A stretch of DNA of 64,000 bases from Lachnospiraceae bacterium (GTDB taxonomy: Bacteria > Bacillota > Clostridia > Lachnospirales > Lachnospiraceae). The DNA lies in the NCBI GenBank assembly GCA_015258065.1, contig JABZIZ010000013.1, positions 1 to 64,000 on the forward strand, read 5' to 3'. Every line of letters starts with the position of its first letter. Within the stretch, counting starts at the first letter, position 1. The position numbers and the translations under genes were made by a program. Shown here piece after piece: positions 17,769 through 26,005 of the stretch. Below the pieces are notes generated by a model. It was not told the DNA's origin. It saw only the letters and a program-made list of their open reading frames with translations, and ran no database searches.

Positions 17769-18625
17769 TGGACAGCAAAATTCACAGCACAAGAAACCGC
17801 ATCGCATCCGTCGTACAATTTGTCATTACGACGGTGATCTTCCTCTTCTTCATGTTCCCCTTTTATATGGTGGTACTCAATTCCTTTAAGAGCAAAAGAG
17901 ATATCGTCAAGACGCCCCTGGCCTGGGGAGGAAAAAGAGGCTTCACCCTGGACAACTATGCAGAAGCTTTTCAGAAGATGAACTTTCTGCATGTGCTCGG
18001 GAACTCCTTTATCGTGACCTGTACTTCGGTGACTCTCATCATTTTGTTCTCTTCCATGTGCGCCTATATCTTCGTGCGAAGGAATTGGAAGATCAATAAA
18101 ATCCTGTATGCGCTGATGCTGTTCTCCATGGTCATCCCGTTTCAGGTGGTCATGATTCCTCTCATTTCGATCTACGGCGGCATGTTCGGGATGCTGAACC
18201 ACCGGCCGACGCTGATTTTTATGCATGTCGGTTTCTCCATGGCGATGGCAGTCTTTATGTACTACGGCTTTATTCGCGGTTCGATTCCGATTTCTCTGGA
18301 AGAAGCGGCGGAAATTGACGGCGCCAGCAGAGCAAGGACTTTTTTCACCATCGTACTTCCGCTCCTTAAGCCGACAACGGCGACCCTGATCATCCTGTAT
18401 GCACTGGCTCTTTGGAACGATTACCTTCTTCCCTCCCTGATTCTGACGGGGAAGGAGTTGTACACCATTCCGATTGCAACCAAGCTCTTTCAGGGAGCCT
18501 ACGGCAACAGCATGGATCTTTTGATGGCGGCGCTGGTGATGGCGATTATTCCGGTTATCATCCTGTACCTGGCCCTGCAAAAATATATCATTGCCGGCGT
18601 AGTGGCAGGTGCGGTCAAATCGTAA
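17768..18625 (+). CDS. CUT1 sugar ABC permease (MalG/UgpE type)
   Basis: The second permease of the importer, 285 residues, with six helices (first: VVQFVITTVIFLFFMFPFYMV). The N-terminal motif VLNSFKSKRDIVKTPLAWG is typical of MalG-like subunits, and the EAA loop reads LEEAAEIDGASRARTFFTIV. The ATG shares one base with the upstream stop (TAATG) and GGAGG precedes it. The neighbouring GH32 gene points to a fructose-containing oligosaccharide such as sucrose or fructo-oligosaccharide as the cargo (inference). Confidence 0.93.
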   Translation: MDSKIHSTRNRIASVVQFVITTVIFLFFMFPFYMVVLNSFKSKRDIVKTPLAWGGKRGFTLDNYAEAFQKMNFLHVLGNSFIVTCTSVTLIILFSSMCAYIFVRRNWKINKILYALMLFSMVIPFQVVMIPLISIYGGMFGMLNHRPTLIFMHVGFSMAMAVFMYYGFIRGSIPISLEEAAEIDGASRARTFFTIVLPLLKPTTATLIILYALALWNDYLLPSLILTGKELYTIPIATKLFQGAYGNSMDLLMAALVMAIIPVIILYLALQKYIIAGVVAGAVKS

Positions 18626-18754
18626 GGAGTCCCGGACGCAGGAGAAACGGACATTTCATAGAAGGCAGGAACCGTCCAAGAAACGAAGTTTTACAGAAAC
18701 GGGAATCTCGAAAAAGAGAGAGTCTTGAAAGAGAGACAGGAGAAAAGAGGACGC

Positions 18755-20104
18755 ATGGAAGAGAAGAAGGGCATTTATCCCAAGGCGCATTTTGCACCCG
18801 GCTACGGATGGATGAACGATCCCAACGGGTTAATCTATCATGACGGGCGATATGAGCTTTATTTTCAGTATAATCCGGGCGGAATCGAGTGGGATCAGAT
18901 TGCATGGGGACATGCACACTCCAGAGACCTGGTGCACTGGACGCAGGAAGAGTCCGTTCTGTTTGCGGATGAAACCGGACCGATGTTTTCCGGCTGCGGA
19001 ATCGTGAATGACAGAGGCCTGCCCGGATATCCGAAAGATGCGCTGGTTTTTTTCTACACTGCGGCAAGCGCCCTGCTTCCGGGAAAAGAGCGTTGTTATA
19101 ACAAGATCATGACGGCAATCAGCACGGATGGCGGAAGGACTTTGCAAAAAACGGGGAAGTGCGTTTTACAATCTCTTGCGCTGGAAAACCGGGATCCCAA
19201 AGTCTTTTATCATGAGGAATCAAGGGCTTACATCCTGGTGCTGTACCTGGACGGGCATGACTTTGGCATCTTCCGTTCCGAGGATCTGGAGGAATTTCAG
19301 CTGAGCGACCGCATTGCGCTGGAAGGCGGGTTTGAGTGCCCGGATCTTTTCCGGCTTCCGGTCGAGGGGAGCAAGGAGGAAAAGTGGGTCTTCTGGGCGG
19401 GAGACGGCAGCTACTATGCGGGTAACTTTGACGGTTATCATTTTGTGCAGGAGCAGAGCAGACAATACGCCTACGGAGCAAGGGCGCTTCCATACGCGGC
19501 GCAGAGCTGGTCGGGTACGCAGAAAGGGCAGGTCCTCAATGTGGCCTGGTTAAACAGCGGCACCGTGGATCAGCAGTACACTGGCGTCTTCTCCCTGCCC
19601 AGACAGCTTTCTCTGGTAAAAAGAGAAGAAGGAGAGGGAAACGACAAAGTTCTGTGGCATCTGAAGCAGACGCTTCCGCATGAGATTGCGCAGGCGTTTC
19701 AGAAAAAGGGAGTTTTGAGCCCCGAAAATACACAGATCCTGGTCGCAGAAAACGGCGAGGGCGCCGGTATGCTGCGCTTTTTGACAGAAGGCGGAGAAGA
19801 TTTTGCTTTTACACTGGACTTTGAAGGGGACGGCGGGGAGATTCGCTCTCTCCAATTTGCCTATCATGCAAGCACCGGGAATCTGATCCTCCAATTTGGA
19901 AAAACAGGGAAGATCGAAGGAGTGGGGAAAGAAAGGCAGCCAATTGAAATCCTGTACGATCAGGGAATCGTAGAGATCAGCACGGCGGAAGGAGAACAAC
20001 TTCGCATCCGGGATCTGATTGTGTTGCGGGAGAAAGAAGTACAGGCGGTCAGGCTGTTAAAAGGTGCGCAGAACTGCCGCATTCAAGTGGATGAAATCCG
20101 GTGA
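18755..20104 (+). CDS. GH32 beta-fructosidase / sucrose(-6-phosphate) hydrolase
   Basis: A 449-residue glycoside hydrolase family 32 enzyme that cleaves terminal beta-fructosyl linkages. The five-bladed propeller signatures are present: WMNDPNG with nucleophile Asp22, NRDPKVF with the transition-state Asp147, and FECPDLF with acid/base Glu194. A C-terminal beta-sandwich follows from about residue 300. No signal peptide is present, so it acts in the cytoplasm on imported sugar. The start at 18755 has AAAGAGGA upstream; an in-frame TTG at 18725 is less likely. It is the last gene of the sugar ABC operon, 129 bases after the permease. Whether the substrate is phosphorylated cannot be told; no PTS gene is nearby, which favours free sucrose or fructo-oligosaccharide. 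Confidence 0.93.
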   Translation: MEEKKGIYPKAHFAPGYGWMNDPNGLIYHDGRYELYFQYNPGGIEWDQIAWGHAHSRDLVHWTQEESVLFADETGPMFSGCGIVNDRGLPGYPKDALVFFYTAASALLPGKERCYNKIMTAISTDGGRTLQKTGKCVLQSLALENRDPKVFYHEESRAYILVLYLDGHDFGIFRSEDLEEFQLSDRIALEGGFECPDLFRLPVEGSKEEKWVFWAGDGSYYAGNFDGYHFVQEQSRQYAYGARALPYAAQSWSGTQKGQVLNVAWLNSGTVDQQYTGVFSLPRQLSLVKREEGEGNDKVLWHLKQTLPHEIAQAFQKKGVLSPENTQILVAENGEGAGMLRFLTEGGEDFAFTLDFEGDGGEIRSLQFAYHASTGNLILQFGKTGKIEGVGKERQPIEILYDQGIVEISTAEGEQLRIRDLIVLREKEVQAVRLLKGAQNCRIQVDEIR

Positions 20105-20121
20105 GATGCGCAGAGGCTGAT

Positions 20122-20151
20122 TTGACTTGTTCCAATATCTTGCGCTAAAAT
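20122..20151 (+). promoter_or_regulatory. Promoter for the CarD-like gene
   Basis: TTGACT (20122-20127), an 18-base spacer and TAAAAT (20146-20151), 51 bases before the start codon. Confidence 0.65.
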
Positions 20152-20202
20152 GAGCATCGATGCAGTCTTACAACAAGATATCGTTAGAGACAGGAGCAGG
20201 TC

Positions 20203-20550
20203 ATGTTCGAAAAAAATCAGGTGATCTATAGCGAGGGGATCGGTGTCTGCAAAGTCGCCGATACTCCTATGCTTTCTGCAGGAAAAAAGGAGGGAGTCCG
20301 GTATTATCTTCTTCGCTCGCTCCAGGACCAGAAGCGTACTTCCTATATTCCAGTTGACCATCATAACGTCACGCTAAGGGAGTTAATTTCTCCGGAGCAG
20401 GCAAAGGAAATGGACAGGACGTATGCCAGAAAGGATGAGGAGGAGGACAAACTGCCGGCGCACAGGCGTTTTGAAGTCGAATATGTGCTCTCACACCTGG
20501 AGCAGAGTGAAGCGGAGAAAAAAGGCAGTCGCACCAAACGCAGGTCATAA
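20203..20550 (+). CDS. CarD-like transcription regulator
   Basis: A 115-residue protein opening with FEKNQVIYSEGIGVCKVAD, the start of the CarD/TRCF RNA-polymerase interaction domain (Tudor-like fold). YYLLRSLQDQKRTSYIPVD is the next strand pair of that domain. The C-terminal half is short and highly charged, ending in Lys/Arg, rather than the full helical DNA-binding domain of CarD. Family members bind the RNA polymerase beta subunit and tune promoter opening. It has its own promoter and GGAGCAGG as ribosome site, and sits 12 bases before the AAA+ ATPase. Confidence 0.8.
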   Translation: MFEKNQVIYSEGIGVCKVADTPMLSAGKKEGVRYYLLRSLQDQKRTSYIPVDHHNVTLRELISPEQAKEMDRTYARKDEEEDKLPAHRRFEVEYVLSHLEQSEAEKKGSRTKRRS

Positions 20551-20562
20551 AGGGGGAAGGTC

Positions 20563-22047
20563 TTGGATTCTTACGTATCCAAATTGATTATTTTTCGAGC
20601 TGTCGGAGAGGATTCTATCCTGTTTCGTCTGGCGGATATTTGCAGGCGTTTTCAGGCCGGATCCTTAAAACATCCGGCAGAAGGTTTAGACCGGCAAGTC
20701 GGAGGCTTAGGTGATCCGGCAGGAGGCTTAGACCATCCGGCAGGAGGCTTAGACCATCAGGCCGGAGGCATAGATGATCCGGCAGGAAGCTTGAAATCAC
20801 AGGCCAGGGAGTGGGAAAGAGAAAGGCAGGCGCTTCGGACAGAAGTGCTGGTGCAGGTGAATCGTCTCCTGGATCTTGCGACCAGATACGGCTTCAATGA
20901 CAACCTCTGGCATAATTACCTGGCTTTTTTGCTGGCGACGACAGAGACGCCTTTTACCCTCGTATCGGAGAGGGTGGGAGAAAACAAGGGGAGTGTGAAT
21001 CAGTTTTTCAAAAACGATCTGGAAGTGTTTCACGCTCTTTTTCACTACGATTTTACAGAGATCGAAGAGGGACTGGGGCTCACCTGCTTCCGTGTCCTTA
21101 CCCATTTTCAGGCCATTCCCAAAAAGGAACAGATTTATAATAAGAATGTCTCCGAAAAGGTGTTGCAATTATCCGGACAGTTGGAAGAGGCAAAGGATGC
21201 GGAAGAAATGTTTCCGATTGTGACCGCCTTCTACAAACGGTACGGGGTCGGAGAGTTTGGACTGAACAAGGCCTTTCGGATTAGCGATCGCCCGGAGGAG
21301 GACGGGGCGTTGATTTTGCCGATTCGGAGCACCGGGGAAATGACCCTGGATGATCTGATCGGTTATGAAGCGCAAAAGAAAAAGCTGATCGAAAACACCG
21401 AGGCTTTTGTAGAGGGGAGGAGTGCGAATAACGTTCTCCTTTACGGAGACGCCGGGACGGGGAAGTCCACCAGCATCAAGGCCATCCTGAACGCCTACTA
21501 CGACAGGGGGCTGCGGATGATTGAGATCTATAAACATCAATGCAGAGACCTTTCCCGTGTGATCGAAAAAATCAGGAATCGCAATTATCGATTCATCATC
21601 TACATGGATGATCTCTCATTTGAGGAGCATGAACTGGAATATAAATATTTGAAGGCGGTGATTGAGGGCGGTCTGGAACCGCGACCGGAAAATGTTCTGA
21701 TTTATGCCACTTCCAACCGTAGGCATTTGATCAAAGAAACCTGGTCGGACCGCACGGACAGAAGCGATGACGAGCTGCACCGCAGCGATACGGTGCAGGA
21801 GAAGCTCTCCCTGGCTGCCCGCTTCGGTCTTACGATTGGGTATTTCAGACCGGACCAGGAGCAGTATTTTGAAATCGTCACCGGACTTGCCGCCAAAAAG
21901 CCGGAGCTTCAGCTCTCCAGAGAGGAGCTGATTGCAAAAGCGCGGGTCTGGGAGCTCAACCACGGAGGTTTTTCCGGAAGAGCGGCGCAGCAGCTGATCG
22001 ACGATCTTTCCGGAAAGTGTGGACAAAGAGCGGAAGAGCGGCTCTAA
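20563..22047 (+). CDS. DUF815-type AAA+ ATPase with heptapeptide repeat insert
   Basis: A 494-residue ATPase. The C-terminal part carries Walker A GDAGTGKST (about residues 295-303), a Walker B-like FIIYMDDLSFEE (about 344-355) and YATSNRRHLIKE (sensor region), as in the DUF815 family of uncharacterised P-loop proteins. Residues about 33-80 are seven-residue repeats of the type GGLDHPA, encoded by a 21-bp array. The helical middle region has LATRYGFNDNLWHNYLAFLL. The start is a TTG with AGGGGGAAGG just upstream; no ATG fits better. Function unknown; adjacency to a CarD-like regulator and pncB gives no firm hint. Confidence 0.82.
   Translation: MDSYVSKLIIFRAVGEDSILFRLADICRRFQAGSLKHPAEGLDRQVGGLGDPAGGLDHPAGGLDHQAGGIDDPAGSLKSQAREWERERQALRTEVLVQVNRLLDLATRYGFNDNLWHNYLAFLLATTETPFTLVSERVGENKGSVNQFFKNDLEVFHALFHYDFTEIEEGLGLTCFRVLTHFQAIPKKEQIYNKNVSEKVLQLSGQLEEAKDAEEMFPIVTAFYKRYGVGEFGLNKAFRISDRPEEDGALILPIRSTGEMTLDDLIGYEAQKKKLIENTEAFVEGRSANNVLLYGDAGTGKSTSIKAILNAYYDRGLRMIEIYKHQCRDLSRVIEKIRNRNYRFIIYMDDLSFEEHELEYKYLKAVIEGGLEPRPENVLIYATSNRRHLIKETWSDRTDRSDDELHRSDTVQEKLSLAARFGLTIGYFRPDQEQYFEIVTGLAAKKPELQLSREELIAKARVWELNHGGFSGRAAQQLIDDLSGKCGQRAEERL
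20661..20804 (+). repeat. 21-bp coding tandem array in the AAA+ gene
   Basis: About seven imperfect units of the type gaggcttagaccatccggcag, each encoding seven residues (GGLDHPA and variants GGLGDPA, GGLDHQA, GGIDDPA). The multiple-of-three unit keeps the frame whatever the copy number. Confidence 0.9.
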
Positions 22048-22130
22048 GGAAAGAGAAGAGGGATATAAGCAAAGTTCTAAGATAAGAGAAGAGGGATGTA
22101 AGCAAAGCTCTAAGGTAAGAGAAGAGGATG
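22041..22130 (+). repeat. 33-bp tandem array between the AAA+ gene and pncB
   Basis: Units start at 22041, 22074 and 22107 (gctctaagg or gttctaag, then aagagaagaggg and taagcaaa); the third is partial. The first unit overlaps the AAA+ stop codon. Confidence 0.88.
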
Positions 22131-22213
22131 TGATCGGAACACCGAAGGAAACGCCAAAGGCGTTTCCTAAGCAGGGGAAGTGCCGCACAAACAGCGGCAG
22201 AAAGCAGGATGAA

Positions 22214-23695
22214 ATGGACAGACAGAATCTCACACTTTTGACCGACCTGTATGAACTCACCATGATGCAGGGGTACTATCGCAACGCACACCGGAATGCA
22301 ACGGTGGTCTTCGATGCTTTTTTTCGAAACAATCCGTTTGGCGGCGGCTATTCCATTATGGGAGGGGTGGAACAGCTGATCGAGTATATCAGAGAACTGC
22401 ATTTCGGTGCGGAGGACATTCGCTACCTGAGTTCTCTGGGAATCTTTGGGAAAGATTTCCTGGACTATCTGCATGACTTTCATTTTACCGGAGATATTTA
22501 TGCTGTACCGGAAGGCAGCGTCATCTTCCCGAGAGAGCCGTTAGTCAAGGTGGTTGCGCCGATTATGGAAGCGCAGCTGGTGGAAACCGCGATTCTGAAC
22601 ATCATCAATCACCAGTCCCTGATTGCCACGAAGGCGGCCAGAGTTTGCTATGCGGCGAAGGGAGACGGGGTGCTGGAATTCGGTCTGCGCAGGGCGCAGG
22701 GACCGGATGCGGGAACCTACGGGGCAAGAGCCGCCATCATCGGTGGCTGTGTGGCGACCAGCAACGTCCTCTGCGGAGAGCTGTTCGATGTGCCGGTGGC
22801 AGGAACGCATGCACACAGCTGGGTGATGAGTTTCCCTGATGAATATACCGCCTTCAAGGCCTATGCGGACATCTATCCGGATGCCTGCATCCTGTTGGTG
22901 GACACCTATGATACGCTGGAGAGCGGGGTTCCGAATGCCATCCGTGTCTTTCAGGAAATGAAGAAGAACGGGGTGAAGTCCAAGCATTTCGGGATTCGTC
23001 TGGATTCCGGGGATCTGGCCTATCTGTCCAAGAAGGCAAGGAAGATGTTAGATGATGCGGGCTTCCCGGATGCGATTATCTCCGCATCCAATGACCTGGA
23101 TGAAAACCTGATTCTGTCTCTGAAGGCGCAGGGAGCGGCGATCACCTCCTGGGGGGTGGGGACTCACTTGATTACGGCAAAAGACAATCCTTCCTTTGGT
23201 GGCGTTTATAAGCTGGCAGCGATCCAGGGGCAGGACGGGAAATTCCTTCCGAAGATTAAACTGTCGGAAAACACCGAGAAGATTACCAATCCCGGCGATA
23301 AGAAGATTTACCGGGTTTATGAGAAAGCAACCCACAAAATCAAGGCAGACCTGATCTGCCTGAACGAAGAGACTTTCAGCGAAGACAAAACGCTCCTGCT
23401 CTTTGATCCGCAGGAACCCTGGAAAAAAACGAAGATGCATCCGGGAGAATTTGAATTGAGGGAGCTCTTGGTGCCGCTGTTTCAAAAGGGCGCCTGCTGC
23501 TATACCTCTCCCCGCGTCATGGATATCCGTGCCTATTGCAACAAGGAGAAGGAGAGCCTCTGGGAGGAAACCAGGCGTCTGGTGAACCCGCATCAAATTT
23601 ATGTGGACCTTTCGAAAAAGCTCTATGACACGAAGATTGATCTCTTATCCAGTTTGAGTCAGGTGGACGCAGACGCGGAGAATATAGAGAATTAG
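22214..23695 (+). CDS. pncB: Nicotinate phosphoribosyltransferase
   Basis: Converts nicotinate and PRPP to nicotinate mononucleotide in NAD salvage. The protein starts MDRQNLTLLTDLYELTMMQG, the canonical N-terminus, and continues with VFDAFFRNNPFGGGYSI, EFGLRRAQGPDAG, GTHAHSWVMSF (autophosphorylated-His region) and GIRLDSGDLAYLS. It has 493 residues, usual for the long bacterial type. The frame is open upstream to 22019 through a 33-bp repeat array encoding Glu/Lys/Ser repeats, but family alignment favours the ATG at 22214 with AGCAGGATGAA before it. Confidence 0.93.
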   Translation: MDRQNLTLLTDLYELTMMQGYYRNAHRNATVVFDAFFRNNPFGGGYSIMGGVEQLIEYIRELHFGAEDIRYLSSLGIFGKDFLDYLHDFHFTGDIYAVPEGSVIFPREPLVKVVAPIMEAQLVETAILNIINHQSLIATKAARVCYAAKGDGVLEFGLRRAQGPDAGTYGARAAIIGGCVATSNVLCGELFDVPVAGTHAHSWVMSFPDEYTAFKAYADIYPDACILLVDTYDTLESGVPNAIRVFQEMKKNGVKSKHFGIRLDSGDLAYLSKKARKMLDDAGFPDAIISASNDLDENLILSLKAQGAAITSWGVGTHLITAKDNPSFGGVYKLAAIQGQDGKFLPKIKLSENTEKITNPGDKKIYRVYEKATHKIKADLICLNEETFSEDKTLLLFDPQEPWKKTKMHPGEFELRELLVPLFQKGACCYTSPRVMDIRAYCNKEKESLWEETRRLVNPHQIYVDLSKKLYDTKIDLLSSLSQVDADAENIEN

Positions 23696-23722
23696 GAAAG
23701 AGAAGGGGCAGGAGGGGCAAAG

Positions 23723-24475
23723 CTATTTTTTCGCCTTCTTCTCGCCCCAGATTTTGAAGTAATTCGTATCGCCGATGTTGACCGTGATGGTGCCGAGACG
23801 GACTTTCTTCAGGAGTTCCTCATTATAAACGACCTTATGCTTCGGAAGGATTTCGTTCTGGAAAAAGTCTCCGTTTCCGCCCATCAGTTCACCGGTGTTA
23901 CCGAAATAGTTGGAAAAATCGGCGGTTTTGGCATATTCCTTGGCAAAACGGGCCGCCAGAGTGCTCCTTTTCTTGACTTGTAAAATCAGACCGGGCGTGA
24001 GTCCGGTGGCGTTCCACTGCTCGGGGGTGATCATGGTACAGATGCGGTCCGCCCTATTCTTGGCATGGTTGAGATCTACGATCCCGCTTTCCATGCCGGA
24101 GGACTCTGCCATTTCCGCATAGATATAGTCCGCTGCAGCGTTGTTTAATGCGATTTTCTGTGCGTAGTCATAAAGAAAGGTGGATTTTTCACCGACGGAA
24201 AAATGGGTGTTCCAGTACTGGGTCAGATTCTTCGGATTGTAGGCATAAGCCTGTCTTTGAAAGAAGGCCTCCACTTCAAAGATATAGCAGCCGAATTCCC
24301 GCAGGGTGACTGGTTTTTCGTCGATCGTCATCACGGGGTCCCCCAAGTGGTCGGCATAGACGAAGGAAACATTCTGCAAGCGGTATTTGCGGTAACTGGA
24401 AGCGCACAGAGCAAGCAGGACAAGGAAAATCCCGATAAAAAACCGGAAATGAAATGTTCGGTTGCCTTTTTTCAT
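23723..24475 (-). CDS. Membrane-anchored SurA-N-like protein
   Basis: A 250-residue protein with one N-terminal hydrophobic segment (FFIGIFLVLLALCASSY) that acts as signal anchor, followed by an extracellular domain. The part VMTIDEKPVTLREFGCYIFEVEAFFQ resembles the N-terminal chaperone helix region of SurA/PrsA-type foldases, but no parvulin isomerase domain follows. This assignment is tentative. The ATG at 24475 has GGGAG ten bases upstream. It is the last gene of the minus-strand tadA-tldD-tldE run and ends 27 bases from the convergent pncB. Confidence 0.6.
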   Translation of the reverse strand: MKKGNRTFHFRFFIGIFLVLLALCASSYRKYRLQNVSFVYADHLGDPVMTIDEKPVTLREFGCYIFEVEAFFQRQAYAYNPKNLTQYWNTHFSVGEKSTFLYDYAQKIALNNAAADYIYAEMAESSGMESGIVDLNHAKNRADRICTMITPEQWNATGLTPGLILQVKKRSTLAARFAKEYAKTADFSNYFGNTGELMGGNGDFFQNEILPKHKVVYNEELLKKVRLGTITVNIGDTNYFKIWGEKKAKK

Positions 24476-24544
24476 TGCACTGTCGCTCCCAGCCGACAAG
24501 GTTGATGATCCGCAGGTATGACAGGTGCGGATCCTTTTTTGCTT

Positions 24545-25870
24545 TTATTTGCGTTCTTCTTCCGCCGCGTTTCCTGCAGCAGCGACCTGAATGCCGGACA
24601 GCCGGATGCAGGCGGGAATTTCCAGGTGGTTGATCCTTACTCGCTCTTTGGTCATAAGCATCGAAGCAGCCAGATCTCTCATCGTCCCTCCGACGCTGCC
24701 GCCGGATACAGAGATCACCTTACCGTCATGATGCCAGTATCCCAGACGGATTTCTCCTGCGATATCTCCATTCATCGGGGAGACCTGGAAGTCGGAAAAA
24801 TCCAGAACCTCCAAATAATCGCCCGCACGCAGTTCCTCTTCACCGGCCGTGCCGCCATCGATCCGGTAGTTTCCGGGGAGGAAGGTATTCTCCTCTTTCA
24901 GGTACTGGGAGAACTGCCGGTGACCGAGGGAGGTTTTTAACATACCGTTCTCAATGATCACCTGATCCCTGCGAAGCGCTCCCTCCTCATCGAAGCGGCA
25001 ATTCTTGCTGGAATTGGGAAGATAGCGCAGGGCAGTGAGGTTGAGGGCGGGAGACCCCACTTCTCCTCCGATTTGCCAATCGGAGTATTTCATATAGCGA
25101 AGGTCGGTGGTGGACCGCCAAATGAAATAGTCCAAAACCTCCGCCGCATTTTTACCACTCAGGACGAGGTCACAGGCGGGGAGGGCTGGTGTCTGCACGG
25201 CGGACAGTTTGTCTTTTCCCGCCTGCAGCGCCTTTGTAAGCTCCGCTTTTAAATAAGCGCTGTCACAGGTCCCCGAGTGATACATCCGGTAGAGCTCAAT
25301 TTCATGCCCCTCTTTTCTGGCATTCAGGATCACTTCCAGAGAGGAGTCGAAAGAATCGTCCGTCACATCGATGCCCTCCGAATTCAGGAAGTGCACCTTG
25401 TTGCGGTTGACGAAAATCTCATAGGAGTTGACATCCTCATTCGCCGTTTCCGGAAGATCCTGCATCAGAGTAAGGAAATCCTTCGCCACTTCGGAGAGAT
25501 CGGTCTTCGGATCGGCATCTTCCACTTCTCCAATTGGTTTATCGACCGTTTTACCGGGAGAATTCAGAGTAAAATACGGATTTTTTACATAGGAAGCATA
25601 AGACAAGAGTTTCTCCAGTTCTGTCCGGATCTCCTCCGGGGTCAGGGTGGGTGCAATCTCTCCTTCCGCTCTTCCAATCGATGCGCCATCTTCTAAGGCG
25701 GTATAAACGACGACATGGATGTGTTCCACCTCTTTGACCCGGTTCTGGTCCAACCGGTGTCTTACAAAATAAAACTCCCATCCCTCCGTGTAGGTATCTC
25801 TGACTTCATAGGCGCAGAGCCGCCCCTCTTTCTTCATCTCTTTTAATATCTGTAAAATACTGTCTTTCAT
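24545..25870 (-). CDS. TldE/PmbA-like subunit of a TldD/E protease
   Basis: A 441-residue protein of the TldD/PmbA superfamily (peptidase U62). Conserved segments include DLVLSGKNAAEVLDYFIW, LRYLPNSSKNCRFDEEGAL, IIENGMLKTSLGHRQFSQYL and the glycine-rich ISVSGGSVGGTMRDL near the end. It lacks the HExxxH zinc motif found in the neighbouring TldD, as expected for the E subunit. TldD/E heterodimers degrade unfolded or modified peptides through a narrow channel. The start at 25870 has AGGAGGAAAA. It follows tldD after a 135-base gap holding a 13-bp repeat array. Confidence 0.85.
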   Translation of the reverse strand: MKDSILQILKEMKKEGRLCAYEVRDTYTEGWEFYFVRHRLDQNRVKEVEHIHVVVYTALEDGASIGRAEGEIAPTLTPEEIRTELEKLLSYASYVKNPYFTLNSPGKTVDKPIGEVEDADPKTDLSEVAKDFLTLMQDLPETANEDVNSYEIFVNRNKVHFLNSEGIDVTDDSFDSSLEVILNARKEGHEIELYRMYHSGTCDSAYLKAELTKALQAGKDKLSAVQTPALPACDLVLSGKNAAEVLDYFIWRSTTDLRYMKYSDWQIGGEVGSPALNLTALRYLPNSSKNCRFDEEGALRRDQVIIENGMLKTSLGHRQFSQYLKEENTFLPGNYRIDGGTAGEEELRAGDYLEVLDFSDFQVSPMNGDIAGEIRLGYWHHDGKVISVSGGSVGGTMRDLAASMLMTKERVRINHLEIPACIRLSGIQVAAAGNAAEEERK

Positions 25871-25940
25871 TTTTCCTCCTGATATCGGCTTGTAAAAAAA
25901 GTTGGATAGGAATGCCAAATTGATTGCCGCTCCGGTTCAT

Positions 25941-25992
25941 CTTGAAAATGAAACTTGAAAACGAAACTTGAAATCGGAACTTGAAAACGGAA
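25941..25992 (+). repeat. 13-bp tandem array, four copies, between tldD and tldE
   Basis: Four contiguous units: cttgaaaatgaaa, cttgaaaacgaaa, cttgaaatcggaa and cttgaaaacggaa. It fills part of the gap between the two minus-strand protease genes. Confidence 0.9.
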
Positions 25993-26005
25993 CAAGCGCA
26001 GCGGA

